Shown: positions 46,066 through 54,878 of the stretch, one piece after another
Numbering within the stretch: position 1 is the first letter of the stretch
Layout: each line of letters opens with the position of its first letter
Assembly (NCBI GenBank): GCA_964423875.1
Contig: CAYRGS010000006.1
Location: 1 to 64,000 of the forward strand
From: CAYRGS01 sp964423875
GTDB lineage: Bacteria > UBA8248 > JACPRG01 > G963555815
Length of the DNA: 64,000 nt
Reading direction: 5' to 3'
Made by a program: the position numbers and the translations under genes
The notes under the pieces: generated by a model
Database searches by the model: none
Told to the model about the DNA's origin: nothing
The model's input: only the letters and a program-made list of their open reading frames with translations

Positions 46066-48615
46066 TCAATCGTCCGCCGGGATCTCGCGGGCGAACACTT
46101 CCCTGGGCTTAACACCGTCCGACGGACCGACGACGCCGTCGCGCTCCATCATCTCGATCATCCGGGCCGCGCGGTTGTATCCCACGCGAAGACGCCGCTG
46201 GACCTTCGAGATGCTGGCCTGGCCCGTCCGGGCCACAAGCTCGACCGCCTCGTCGTACTTCTCATCGAACTCCGCTTCCTCCTGCTCGTCTCCGCCCGAG
46301 CCGTCTCCCGTGGAGACGAACAGCGAGTGGTCGTATTCGGGATCTCCCTGTCTTTTCCAGGACTGGACAACCCGCCCGATCTCCCGCTCGGAAACGTACG
46401 CGCCGTGGATGCGGACAAGGTTAGAGGTCCCGGGCGGCAGGAAGAGCATGTCCCCCTGACCCAGCAGCCGCTCCGCGCCGTTGGCGTCGAGAATGGTCCG
46501 GGAGTCGGTCCGCGAGCTCACCTGGAAAGACAGCCGCGCCGGGAAGTTCGCCTTGATGAGTCCGGTCAACACGTCCACCGAGGGGCGCTGCGTCGCCACC
46601 ATGAGGTGGATCCCCGCCGCCCGGGCCATCTGGGCCAGGCGGACGATTGAATCCTCGACGTCTTTGGACGTCACCATCATCAGGTCGGCCAGCTCGTCGA
46701 TCACGACGACGATCGAGGGCAGCGGCTCGGGAGCCCCGGCGTCCTCGAACGGGGCCTTGTCGCGGCCGTTCGCGCCTCCCTCCGAGGCCGTCACCTTCTC
46801 GTTATATCCCTGAATGTTCCGCACCCCCGCTTCGGACAGCAGGTGATAGCGTCTTTCCATCTCCGCCACCAGGCCCTTGAGAACAACGGCGGCCCTCTTG
46901 GAATCGGTCACGACCGGCGTCAAGAGGTGGGGAATGCCGTCATAGACCGACAACTCGAGCATTTTCGGATCGATCATGACGAAGCGCACCTCGCCCGGCG
47001 TCCGGCGAAGCAACAGGGAGCAGATCATGGCGTTCAACCCGACGCTCTTCCCGGACCCGGTGGCCCCGGCGATCAGCAGATGGGGGATTTTCGCCAAGTC
47101 CGTGACGGCCGGCCGGCCAAGGATGTCCTTGCCCAGGGCGATGGAAAGGCGGCCATCGTGGTCCTGAAAATCGCGGCTCGTCAGGATCTCCTTGAGGTTC
47201 ACCGGCATGCGGACCTCATTGGGGATCTCAATCCCCACCGCCCCCTTGCCGGGAAGGGGCGCAACGATTCGAACCGAAAACGCCTTCATCCCGAGCGCCA
47301 GGTCGTCGGAGAGGTTCGCGATCTTGCTCACCTTGACGCCCGAGGCCGGGGCGTATTCGAACATTGTCACAACGGGACCATGCAGGACCTGAACGACGCG
47401 TCCCTCGACGCCGAAATCCCGAAGCTTCTCCTCCAGACGGGCGGACCGTTCGGTCAACACCTCCCGGTCGGCCGGCGCCACGGAGGGCAGCGGATCGTCC
47501 AACAGCGACAAGGCCGGCAGGGCGTGCGCGCGCCGCCTCCCGCGCCTGACCCGCTCGATGGGGGAGGCGATCTCAATCGCAGGGGCCGAGGAGGCGGGGG
47601 AAGCGACGTCCTTTTCGGATTTCGCTTCGAAGCCGACCTTATCCACGTCCATGGATTCGGAGGACCCCTCGACCTCCCCAGGGCGGTTCATGACGATATC
47701 CCGCAACGGAATCGGCGCGCCGACGGGAATGGGATCCAACTGGAGCGGGACCTTCTGATCGCCCGGGACGGGGCTTGGAACGGTCCGGGGTTTCTCCGCT
47801 CTTTGCGGCCGGAACCGCCTGTAGGTCTCGGCCCAGGGGATCCGCATGGGGTTGACCAGGGCCGCCGACCTCACGGCAAACCGGCCGAAACCGATGCTCA
47901 ACCGCTTCAGAAATTTCGCCGACGCGACGGTGCCCCGCCAAACCCGCCCCCCCAGCCACCTTGAGCCATTGAACAAGGAGACGCCGCTGAATCGAATCCC
48001 CCCCGCGCACAGCGTCGATGCCTTCGAGAGTCCTTTCAACAGGTCGGACAATCCGAGGGCGGCGACCTGAAGGCAGGCGAACACACCGGCCGCAGCCAGG
48101 ATCAGATACCCGCCTACGCCCCCGAGAAACCGGAAGAGGAGGGGTCTCAGAAACCCGCCCAGGAGACCGCCGGTGTGAATCCGGGCGCCGAAGAGGGGGT
48201 CCGCGTGACCCGCCCAGTCATGCAGCGAAACCGCCGCGACGGTGGCCCCCGCCAAAAGCCCCCCGGCGAGGAGCCACCTCCCCTCCACCCGCCGGCCCCT
48301 GATCCAGCGGAACCCGATCAGCAGCCCGGCCAAGGGCAAGACCAGCGCCGCCGCGCCGAGAAGCTGCCCCGCCGCATCGGCGACGTAAGCGCCGGCGAAT
48401 CCGGCGCTGTTCCTCACCTGCCAGGTCTTCGGCGTCACCCGGTTCAGCGAGGGATCGCGCGGATCGTAGGTGAAAAACGCGACCGCCAGAAAAACGGACA
48501 ACCCGAACAGCAGGACCGCGAGACCTTCGAGCACCCGGGGATTCACCGAGAGGAGGGCCTTTTGTCCTTGCTTCGGTTTGCGCGAGGCGGGTTTGGAAGC
48601 GGCAACTGAGGCCAA
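46066..48615 (-). CDS. ftsK: DNA translocase FtsK
   Basis: An 849-residue protein. Four N-terminal membrane helices occupy roughly residues 28-190. A Pro/charged linker follows, then the motor domain with Walker A GATGSGKS near residue 510 and Walker B VVVIDELADLMM, and a C-terminal winged-helix gamma domain (VARTGQASISKVQRRLRVGYNRA) that reads KOPS sites. It pumps chromosomes at the division septum and activates XerCD. An in-frame TGA upstream limits the start to TTG 48615 or later. A good promoter lies 55 nt upstream. Confidence 0.95.
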   Translation of the reverse strand: MASVAASKPASRKPKQGQKALLSVNPRVLEGLAVLLFGLSVFLAVAFFTYDPRDPSLNRVTPKTWQVRNSAGFAGAYVADAAGQLLGAAALVLPLAGLLIGFRWIRGRRVEGRWLLAGGLLAGATVAAVSLHDWAGHADPLFGARIHTGGLLGGFLRPLLFRFLGGVGGYLILAAAGVFACLQVAALGLSDLLKGLSKASTLCAGGIRFSGVSLFNGSRWLGGRVWRGTVASAKFLKRLSIGFGRFAVRSAALVNPMRIPWAETYRRFRPQRAEKPRTVPSPVPGDQKVPLQLDPIPVGAPIPLRDIVMNRPGEVEGSSESMDVDKVGFEAKSEKDVASPASSAPAIEIASPIERVRRGRRRAHALPALSLLDDPLPSVAPADREVLTERSARLEEKLRDFGVEGRVVQVLHGPVVTMFEYAPASGVKVSKIANLSDDLALGMKAFSVRIVAPLPGKGAVGIEIPNEVRMPVNLKEILTSRDFQDHDGRLSIALGKDILGRPAVTDLAKIPHLLIAGATGSGKSVGLNAMICSLLLRRTPGEVRFVMIDPKMLELSVYDGIPHLLTPVVTDSKRAAVVLKGLVAEMERRYHLLSEAGVRNIQGYNEKVTASEGGANGRDKAPFEDAGAPEPLPSIVVVIDELADLMMVTSKDVEDSIVRLAQMARAAGIHLMVATQRPSVDVLTGLIKANFPARLSFQVSSRTDSRTILDANGAERLLGQGDMLFLPPGTSNLVRIHGAYVSEREIGRVVQSWKRQGDPEYDHSLFVSTGDGSGGDEQEEAEFDEKYDEAVELVARTGQASISKVQRRLRVGYNRAARMIEMMERDGVVGPSDGVKPREVFAREIPADD

Positions 48616-48669
48616 GAAGGGGCTCCATCAAGTACTGACAATCCGCTATAACAACAACTTGTCGATGGA

Positions 48670-48697
48670 ATTATAAACTAAAACATTCAAAAATCAA
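48670..48697 (-). promoter_or_regulatory. Candidate sigma-70 promoter of ftsK
   Basis: On the minus strand TTGATT (48692-48697) is followed after 16 nt by a perfect TATAAT (48670-48675). It sits about 55 nt upstream of the ftsK start in an AT-rich gap. Confidence 0.55.
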
Positions 48698-48861
48698 TGT
48701 GAATTGTATGATTCTCGATAAATTCCGGCGTGTCACAAAACATCCGCCCGCAGAGCTATCCCGGGAATTCTCGCCACAAAAGATAAGCCATTTCATCTTC
48801 ATAGAGGTCCTTCAGAGAGGAATGATGCATTGTCATCCCCCCCTCTCCCTCTTCCCTACTT

Positions 48862-49665
48862 TCAACCGATGGCATTTTTCAAAGCCCGGACAAACCCGCC
48901 CGCGGCGCGGAGTTTGGCCTCGGGGTCAGTCTCGGCGTCCAGGACGTTGATCAGCGCGCTTCCGACGATGATGCCGTCGCAGTGGCGGCTGACCTCGCGG
49001 GCCTGCTCGGGCGTCCTAATCCCGAACCCGGCGGCCACCGGAAGGCCGGTCAGGGCCTTGACGTTCTCGAGACTGTCCTTCAGATCCCCGGCCAGCCCTT
49101 CCCGCGCGCCCGTGACGCCGAGTTGGGCGACGTAATAAATGAAACCCCGGGCTCTCGCGCAAATCATCGTCCGCCGCTTGGGCGTGCTGGTCGGGGCGAG
49201 CATCGCAATGGTGTCCAACGGCGTCCCGTCCGTCAAGCCCATCAGGGGGGCCGATTCTTCGAAGGGGAGGTCCGGGATGATCACGCCGTCCACGCCCGCG
49301 CGGACGGCGGCCTCGACGAACCCGCCCTCGCCCATCGCGAAAATCGGGTTGTAGTAGGTCATCAGGACAAGAGGGAGGCGGACGTCCTTGCGGATCTCCC
49401 CCACCATCCCCAGGATCGCCCGCAGGCTCGTCCCGTTCTTCAGGGACCTGAAGGAGGCCCGCTGAATGGTCGGGCCGTCGGCCATGGGGTCTGAGAACGG
49501 GACGCCCAACTCCACCAGGTCCGCCCCCGTCTCCTCCAGCCGGAAGATGAGGTCTTTCGTAAATTCGAGGTCCGGGTCCCCCGTCGTCACGAATGGGATC
49601 AGGGCCTTGCCACCTCCCTCGCCGGCTCCGCCCAAGGCTTCGAAACATTCGGCAATCCGGCCCAT
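48862..49665 (-). CDS. trpA: Tryptophan synthase alpha chain
   Basis: A 267-residue TIM-barrel subunit that cleaves indole-3-glycerol phosphate. The catalytic Glu is in VELGVPFSDPMADGPTIQ near residue 53 and the catalytic Asp in GVIIPDLPFEES; GFGIRTPEQA binds phosphate. Its start directly abuts the trpB stop (no gap), so they are coupled and form the alpha2beta2 synthase. The lysine-rich C-terminus is normal in length. Confidence 0.96.
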   Translation of the reverse strand: MGRIAECFEALGGAGEGGGKALIPFVTTGDPDLEFTKDLIFRLEETGADLVELGVPFSDPMADGPTIQRASFRSLKNGTSLRAILGMVGEIRKDVRLPLVLMTYYNPIFAMGEGGFVEAAVRAGVDGVIIPDLPFEESAPLMGLTDGTPLDTIAMLAPTSTPKRRTMICARARGFIYYVAQLGVTGAREGLAGDLKDSLENVKALTGLPVAAGFGIRTPEQAREVSRHCDGIIVGSALINVLDAETDPEAKLRAAGGFVRALKNAIG

Positions 49666-50946
49666 TCAGTCCCGACTCCGGTCCGGCCCCGCGCCGCCTT
49701 GCTGGGACACCTTCTCCCCTTCTTCCCGCAATCGCATCACGTGGTCCATGTCCTTATCGCCCCGCCCCGAGAGGCAGAGAACGACAACCGCCCCGGGGGC
49801 AAGGGTCTTGACGAGCTTGGGCAGGTGGGCGACGGCGTGAGCGGTTTCCAGCGCGGGGATGATCCCCTCCATCCGAGCCAGGAGTCCGAAGCCCTCCAGG
49901 GCCTCCTCGTCCGTCACGGCGACGTACTCCGCCCTTTGCGAATCCCGGTAGAAGCTGTGCTCAGGACCGACGCCCGGGTAATCGAGGCCCGCCGAGATCG
50001 AGTGGGCCGGGATGATCTGACCGTCCTCGTCGTACAGCAGGTAGCTCTTGCTGCCGTGCAACACGCCGGGCTTGCCCATGCCCAGGGGAGCGCCGTGCCG
50101 GCCAGTCGCCAACCCCAGCCCCCCCGCCTCGACGCCCACCATCCGGACGCCGCGCTCGCCGTAGAAGGGGTGAAATAGGCCGATGGCGTTGCTTCCCCCG
50201 CCCACGCAGGCGATCAGCGCGTCGGGCATCCGCCCCGTCGCCGCTAGGCATTGGGCGCGCGCCTCCCGGCCGATGACCGACTGGAAGTCCCGGATCATCA
50301 TGGGAAAAGGATGCGGCCCCACCACCGAACCCAGGAGGTAGTGCGTGTCGCGGACCGAGGCCGTCCAGTCCCGAAGGCACTCGCTCGTGGCGTCCTTCAG
50401 CGTGCCCGTCCCCGAATCGACGGGGTGGACCTCGGTCCCCATCAGCTCCATCCGGTAGACGTTGAGCTTCTGGCGCTCGATGTCCTCGGTCCCCATGTAG
50501 ACCCGGCACGCGAGACCCAGCAGGGCGGCGGCCGTCGCGGCGGCCACCCCGTGCTGTCCGGCGCCGGTCTCGGCGATGACCCGCTTCTTCCCCAGCCTTC
50601 GGGCGAGGAGCGCCTGGGCGAGGGTGTTGTTGAGCTTGTGCGCGCCGGTGTGCAGCAGGTCCTCCCGCTTGAGGAACAGCCGCCCTCCCTCCCCCTCCCC
50701 GAGATGGGCCGAGAGGCCCTTGGCCTCATAGAGCGGCGTCGGCCGGCCGGCGAATTTCTCCAGGAGAGCGTTCAACTCATTTTGAAACGCCCCGTCGCCG
50801 CGGAGCTGCCCGTAAGCCGCCTCCAGCTCCTCGAGGGCGGGCATGAGCGTCTCGGGGACGAACCTCCCCCCAAAGACGCCGAAGTGCCCCTGGGCGTCGG
50901 GGAGGGCGTCCGCATTCGTGAGAGCGGGAGCGGCCTCGGGATTCAC
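49666..50946 (-). CDS. trpB: Tryptophan synthase beta chain
   Basis: A 426-residue PLP enzyme joining indole and serine. The PLP lysine lies in HTGAHKLNN, the phosphate loop in CVGGGSNAIG, and ETGAGQHGVA is the indole-site block. GTG 50946 is chosen because GGAGGAAAA precedes it; the longer frame overlaps trpF. It sits 17 nt after trpF and abuts trpA. Confidence 0.96.
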   Translation of the reverse strand: MNPEAAPALTNADALPDAQGHFGVFGGRFVPETLMPALEELEAAYGQLRGDGAFQNELNALLEKFAGRPTPLYEAKGLSAHLGEGEGGRLFLKREDLLHTGAHKLNNTLAQALLARRLGKKRVIAETGAGQHGVAAATAAALLGLACRVYMGTEDIERQKLNVYRMELMGTEVHPVDSGTGTLKDATSECLRDWTASVRDTHYLLGSVVGPHPFPMMIRDFQSVIGREARAQCLAATGRMPDALIACVGGGSNAIGLFHPFYGERGVRMVGVEAGGLGLATGRHGAPLGMGKPGVLHGSKSYLLYDEDGQIIPAHSISAGLDYPGVGPEHSFYRDSQRAEYVAVTDEEALEGFGLLARMEGIIPALETAHAVAHLPKLVKTLAPGAVVVLCLSGRGDKDMDHVMRLREEGEKVSQQGGAGPDRSRD

Positions 50947-50963
50947 GGGCGATTTTCCTCCGG

Positions 50964-51611
50964 TCAGGCCGAAGCGGCAGCCTTGGCGTTCTCGATGAAG
51001 GCCCGCACTTTCTCCGGGTCTTTCTTGCAAAGCTCCGCCTCGACTCCGCTGGAGGAGTCCACGGCATAGGGCTTCAGGGTCTTGACCGCCTCAGCGACGT
51101 TGTCGGGATTGAGTCCGCCTGAGAGGATGAAGGGGTGAAGCCCTTCGGCGTCCGCGACCAGGTCCCACTCGAACGTCTTTCCCACCCCGCCGATCTCTTT
51201 GGGATCGTAGGCGTCGAGAAGGGGCGTCACGCGGCCGACCCCCCGGTAGGCGGGGATCGCCTCCAGCGTTTCTGGACCCTTGACCCGGAACGCCTTGATA
51301 ACGGGGGTGGGGTTATCGGCCGTATCCGCCAACTGGTGACAGTCGTAAGGCGGCTCTTCGCCGTGAAGCTGGACGGTGTCGAGCCGGCAGATTCGGACGG
51401 CCGTTCGAACCTCGCGGACCTCGATATCAGCGAAGACCCCTACGACGGTCAGAAGGGGGGGGAGGTTCCGCGTAATCTCATTGGCCGTTTCCCAGGAGAT
51501 GCAGCGGGCATAGCCCTCCACGAAGTTCAGCCCGATGGCGTCCGCCCCCGCTTCGAAGGCCGCCACCGCGTCATCGACATTCGTGATTCCGCAGATCTTG
51601 ACCTTGACCAC
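50964..51611 (-). CDS. trpF: Phosphoribosylanthranilate isomerase
   Basis: A 215-residue TIM barrel converting phosphoribosylanthranilate to its enol form. KVKICGITNVDDA at the start carries the catalytic Cys, DTVQLHGEE the middle strand, and LSGGLNPDNV and VDSSSGVE the phosphate site. GTG 51611 with GAGAGGT upstream fits the family start. The operon here is only trpF-B-A; trpE, G, D and C must lie elsewhere. Confidence 0.94.
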   Translation of the reverse strand: MVKVKICGITNVDDAVAAFEAGADAIGLNFVEGYARCISWETANEITRNLPPLLTVVGVFADIEVREVRTAVRICRLDTVQLHGEEPPYDCHQLADTADNPTPVIKAFRVKGPETLEAIPAYRGVGRVTPLLDAYDPKEIGGVGKTFEWDLVADAEGLHPFILSGGLNPDNVAEAVKTLKPYAVDSSSGVEAELCKKDPEKVRAFIENAKAAASA

Positions 51612-51743
51612 AGGGTGACCTCTCTTTATCCACAGGTTCCGCGGATTACACTGAAGGTTCAAAAAAAACCAGGAAGAAACCAAATCACGATGGCCAACGA
51701 CGATGCAACGGGCGGCGCTCGAGACGCAGATTCTCGTTTCATT

Positions 51744-51766
51744 CACAGATTACACAGATTACACAG
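51744..51766. repeat. Short tandem repeat of CACAGATTA
   Basis: About 2.6 copies of a 9-nt unit (CACAGATTA) in the trpF-HAD intergenic region. A decayed relative (TATCCACAGGTT...GGATTACACTGAAGG) stands at 51628-51657. This motif recurs in intergenic DNA of many environmental bacteria and has no known function. Confidence 0.6.
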
Positions 51767-51888
51767 CAAGGTTCAAGGAAAAGAGGATTTGGGATCGGAC
51801 TCGATCACCTTGCTCCCGCTTTTCACCGCAACCAAATCAACCTACATTGAGATCGCCGTTTCACCGATTCACCGAGGAGGTCGGCCCA

Positions 51889-52590
51889 ATGACGATGACG
51901 CACTCCGCACCCGATACGGGCCGCCCCGTCTTCGACGCCGTCATCTTCGACCAGGACGGGACCCTCGTGGACACCATGGACGTCATCTTCGAAGCGTTCG
52001 TCAACACCCTACTTCGATTTGCCGACCGGCGGGTCTCGCGGGAAGAGCTTTTCCGGGGCATGGGGCCGCCCGAAGAAGAGATGCTGCGCGGATACATCCC
52101 AAAGCCTTTATTCCCCGAGGCCATAGAGTTCTTCTTCGGCCACTACCACCGGGCGGCGGACAGGATTCGCCTGTTTCCGGGGGTTCAAGAGGCACTGGCG
52201 CGTCTTGACGGGGCGGGCGTGAAGCTCGGCCTCTTTACGGGCAAAGGAAGACGGGGCACCCGGTGGACGCTCGACCTGTTGGACCTCGCAGGATGGTTCA
52301 CCTCCCCGGTGACCGGCGACGATGTGGAACGATACAAACCGGACCCGGAAGGGGTCCTGCGGGCGATGTCCGCGGCCGGCGTTTCGGCGGAGAGGTCCGG
52401 CCGGGCGCTGGTCGTCGGGGACTCCCCCTACGACATTCAGGCCGGCCGGGCAGCGGGGGTGAAGACGGGCGTCGCCCTCTGGGGGGTCGGCGATATCGCC
52501 CGCTTCGACGGGGTCGAGGCCGATTTCCGGTTCGAGACGCCGGCCGACCTCGTCCGGGCCGTCCTTCCGGCGTCTTCGGGGGCCGCATAG
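51889..52590 (+). CDS. HAD-superfamily hydrolase (phosphoglycolate phosphatase-like)
   Basis: A 233-residue HAD enzyme with the nucleophile motif FDQDGTLVDT (residues 17-26), motif II LGLFTGKGRRG, and motifs III/IV KPDPEGVL and VVGDSPYDIQAGRAAG. The usual first motif FDxDGTLxD is complete. It probably dephosphorylates a small sugar phosphate or phosphoglycolate. ATG 51889 follows GAGGAGGT. It is divergent from trpF and convergent with the MBL gene. Confidence 0.88.
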   Translation: MTMTHSAPDTGRPVFDAVIFDQDGTLVDTMDVIFEAFVNTLLRFADRRVSREELFRGMGPPEEEMLRGYIPKPLFPEAIEFFFGHYHRAADRIRLFPGVQEALARLDGAGVKLGLFTGKGRRGTRWTLDLLDLAGWFTSPVTGDDVERYKPDPEGVLRAMSAAGVSAERSGRALVVGDSPYDIQAGRAAGVKTGVALWGVGDIARFDGVEADFRFETPADLVRAVLPASSGAA

Positions 52591-52597
52591 CACGCAC

Positions 52598-52612
52598 GGC
52601 GGGATACCCGCC
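52598..52612. repeat. Small hairpin between convergent genes
   Basis: GGCGGG-ATA-CCCGCC, a perfect 6-bp stem with a 3-nt loop directly after the HAD stop codon. It has no T tract, so it is a repeat-type or weak terminator hairpin. Confidence 0.4.
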
Positions 52613-52651
52613 CTACCCTCAATATGGGATATCGATGTCCGGGACGATTCG

Positions 52652-53482
52652 TCAGGTCAAAGCGTACGCGTCCTCAGCCAACCGCTTCACCCGGCCCTCG
52701 GCATAGAGCTTGACGAGGTGCGCCTCCACCGTTTTCTCCGCGAACCCCTGAAGCCCCGGACTCAAACCTCGGCCGTGGTAGATCCGGCGAGTCAGGTCCG
52801 GAACAGCGGCCTCCCCGTTTTCCAGAAGCCGGAGGATATCGCCCTCCCGCTCCAGCCGCCGCTGAATGTAAGCTTCGATCTTCTCCGCCGGATTTTCAAC
52901 GGGAAGGCCGTGACCGGAGAGAAGGAGCCGGAGGGGCAAACCCGCTATCCGGCGCAAAGATGCCAGATAATCAGCCATGTCGCCATCCGGCGTCCCGACC
53001 CAGGAGGAAGGCTCGCCGGTGACCAGGTCCCCCGAGAACAGGATCCCCTCCCCTTCCCAGTGGAAACAGAGATGCCCCCGGGCATGTCCGGGCGTGTGAA
53101 GCGCAACGAGCGGTCCCAGCGGGGATTCCACGCTCTCTCCATCCCGGAGATACCGGACGCCGCTCAGGCCGTTGATCCGATCCGCGTAGAGCAGGGTCTC
53201 CGCCCGGTGAAGGCGGACCCCAAACCCCGCGCGGGAGAGCGCGCCCGCCCCGCCTGCGTGGTCGCGATGCAGATGCGTAAGAAGCAGGGTTCCGACGCCG
53301 AAGGCGGAAAGATTTCTCTCCATTCCCCCGGCCTTTCCGGAGAACCCGGCGTCGATCAGGACGGGCCGCTCACCTTCCAGGAGGTAGGCGTTGACGCTGC
53401 TGGACAAACTGCCCTTTGCGCCGGAAAAAGAGGAAATCCGCAAGCCCCGGGGAAGCGGAGGCGTCGCCGGATCAGGCGGCAT
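52652..53482 (-). CDS. MBL-fold metallo-hydrolase (LACTB2-like)
   Basis: A 276-residue metallo-beta-lactamase-fold protein with the metal motif LLTHLHRDHAGG near residues 67-78, HTPGHARGHLCF, FSGDLVTGEPSSW and LLLSGHGLPV. It has a C-terminal helical/winged extension (TVEAHLVKLYAEGRVKRL) as in LACTB2-type proteins, whose relatives are ribonucleases or thioesterases. The substrate is unknown. It lies 104 nt after trxA on the same strand. Confidence 0.87.
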   Translation of the reverse strand: MPPDPATPPLPRGLRISSFSGAKGSLSSSVNAYLLEGERPVLIDAGFSGKAGGMERNLSAFGVGTLLLTHLHRDHAGGAGALSRAGFGVRLHRAETLLYADRINGLSGVRYLRDGESVESPLGPLVALHTPGHARGHLCFHWEGEGILFSGDLVTGEPSSWVGTPDGDMADYLASLRRIAGLPLRLLLSGHGLPVENPAEKIEAYIQRRLEREGDILRLLENGEAAVPDLTRRIYHGRGLSPGLQGFAEKTVEAHLVKLYAEGRVKRLAEDAYALT

Positions 53483-53586
53483 GGGTCGACTTCAATCTGT
53501 ATCGGGTCCTTGGGTCGAGGGCGAGCGCGCGGGAAGCGGACGACGGCCCCCTGCCGCGCCTATTCCGGCCGAAGGGGGGGGCTCGC

Positions 53587-53913
53587 TCAGAGGTTCTGAT
53601 CGACGATCTTCTGAAGGTCTTTCTTCGAGCGGACGCCCACGATTTGCTCGACCACTTCGCCGCCCTTGAATACGAGAAGCGTGGGAATTCCGCGGATTCC
53701 GAACCGGGTTGCCGTCTTGGGATTTTCATCCACGTTGAGCTTTCCGACGCGCAGGCGTCCGGCATTCTCTTCGGCCAGCGCCTTGACGACCGGAGCGATC
53801 ATCTTGCAGGGCGCGCACCAGTCGGCCCAGAAGTCCACCATCGTGGGAAGATCGGCATTCACCACCTGCGTGTCGAACTCGTCATCGGTGAACTCAAGCA
53901 TGTGCTCCGACAT
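53587..53913 (-). CDS. trxA: Thioredoxin
   Basis: A 108-residue thioredoxin with the active site WADWCAPCKM near residues 29-38, cis-Pro IPTLLVFKGG and no signal peptide, so cytoplasmic. ATG 53913 is chosen because GGGAGGAAAT precedes it; the longer upstream frame lacks homology. It lies near the cytochrome c maturation genes but lacks the export signal expected of CcmG, so I do not assign it to that pathway. Confidence 0.94.
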   Translation of the reverse strand: MSEHMLEFTDDEFDTQVVNADLPTMVDFWADWCAPCKMIAPVVKALAEENAGRLRVGKLNVDENPKTATRFGIRGIPTLLVFKGGEVVEQIVGVRSKKDLQKIVDQNL

Positions 53914-54054
53914 CTCGGATTTCCTCCCAACTCTTGGAAATTGGGCCGCACGCGGCCGAAGACCGATCTTTCCGCTCAAGACGGGCTTGTCCACAACCCA
54001 GGACGGCCCAACGGTTCCACACATCAATTTACTCCCCGCCGGACCGCTCAGCAA

Positions 54055-54088
54055 GTCCGTTCGGCCCGGCCGGCCGGGCCGAACGGAC
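54055..54088. promoter_or_regulatory. Perfect 34-bp palindrome (possible operator)
   Basis: The 17-nt left half (GTCCGTTCGGCCCGGCC) is followed without spacer by its exact reverse complement. Its right edge is 10 nt upstream of the -35 element at 54099. The centre is about 62 nt upstream of the predicted transcription start, a classical activator position. It could instead be a mobile REP-like palindrome. Confidence 0.55.
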
Positions 54089-54098
54089 GCGATCGCCG

Positions 54099-54127
54099 TT
54101 GACACGCCGGAAGGCCTGAACTATCTT
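54099..54127 (+). promoter_or_regulatory. Candidate sigma-70 promoter of the CoxG-like gene
   Basis: TTGACA (54099-54104), a 17-nt spacer and TATCTT (54122-54127) form a near-consensus promoter on the plus strand, about 175 nt upstream of the CoxG-like start. Confidence 0.6.
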
Positions 54128-54308
54128 TGTTCGACGTCCGAAAATTTCCGGCCGCGGGACCGCATTCAGGCAGCCTGCGGCGGAACGTTTTCAACCACCT
54201 TTCAGACCGGACCCGGCGGCAGGAATCGGTTGCCGGGCATGGGCGGACCTCGCCGGACGGGGCGATGATCGCGGCCACCGGCAAGGACCTCGGTAGGGAG
54301 TCACGAAC

Positions 54309-54755
54309 ATGCAGATCGCGAACACCATTGTCATCGAAGCCTCCATTCAGAACACCTGGGACTTTCTCCTGGACGCCTCCAAGGTCGCGGCGTGCGTTCC
54401 GGGGGTGGAGAACGTCGAGAAGATCGATGAAGACAACTACGTCGTGGACATCATGGCGAAGGTTGGGTTCATCAAGGCCAAATTCAAAGTGAAACTGGCT
54501 ATCGTCGAGAGGCAGCCGCCCACGTACATGAAGTCCGAGGGCTCGGGCGACGAAACGGGGAAGATGAGCAGCCTGAAGACGGCCACTGAGCTGAACCTGA
54601 AAGAGCTCGGTCCCAGCCAGACCGAGCTAAGCGCCACGACCGAAGTGAACGTATTCGGCAAGCTCGGGACCTTCGGACACAGCGTGATCAAGGGCAAGGC
54701 CGACAAGATGTGGCAGGAGTTCGTCGACGACCTGAAAGGGCAGTTGGAGGGCTGA
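54309..54755 (+). CDS. CoxG-like SRPBCC-family protein
   Basis: A 148-residue START/SRPBCC-fold protein. FLLDASKVAACVPGVENVEKID near residues 19-40 is the typical CoxG block, and YMKSEGSGDETGKMSSLKTA and FGKLGTFG follow the family pattern. CoxG proteins accompany CO dehydrogenase or xanthine dehydrogenase-type molybdoenzymes, helping membrane recruitment or maturation. Here none is adjacent; the only such large subunit is 50 kb away at 1544-3865. It is monocistronic, with its own promoter and terminator. Confidence 0.85.
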   Translation: MQIANTIVIEASIQNTWDFLLDASKVAACVPGVENVEKIDEDNYVVDIMAKVGFIKAKFKVKLAIVERQPPTYMKSEGSGDETGKMSSLKTATELNLKELGPSQTELSATTEVNVFGKLGTFGHSVIKGKADKMWQEFVDDLKGQLEG

Positions 54756-54795
54756 TTCCGCCGGGGTCCGGTGAGGCATCAAATCGTCAAGCAAG

Positions 54796-54829
54796 AAGAG
54801 CGGCCTCTTCGGGGGCCGCTCTTTTATTT
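54796..54829 (+). terminator. Rho-independent terminator after the CoxG-like gene
   Basis: AAGAGCGGCC (54796-54805) pairs perfectly with GGCCGCTCTT (54814-54823) over ten base pairs with an 8-nt loop, followed by a T-rich tail TTATTT. It lies 40 nt after the stop. It may also work for the converging ccm operon. Confidence 0.85.
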
Positions 54830-54878
54830 GTCGTGGGGAAGGAAAGACACGGTTTCGCCGGCGATAGGCCGGAAGGGG

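Larger units (their letters stand above)
53914..54308. other. Divergent regulatory region between trxA and the CoxG-like gene
   Basis: 395 nt without a gene. It contains a perfect 34-bp palindrome and a strong sigma-70-like promoter facing the CoxG-like gene. The rest shows nothing I recognise. Confidence 0.65.

Noticed and set aside
53587..53913. Thioredoxin as the missing CcmG of the ccm operon
   Set aside because: It lacks a signal peptide, has the classic cytoplasmic WCAPCK site and is separated from the ccm operon by the CoxG-like gene on the other strand and its terminator.
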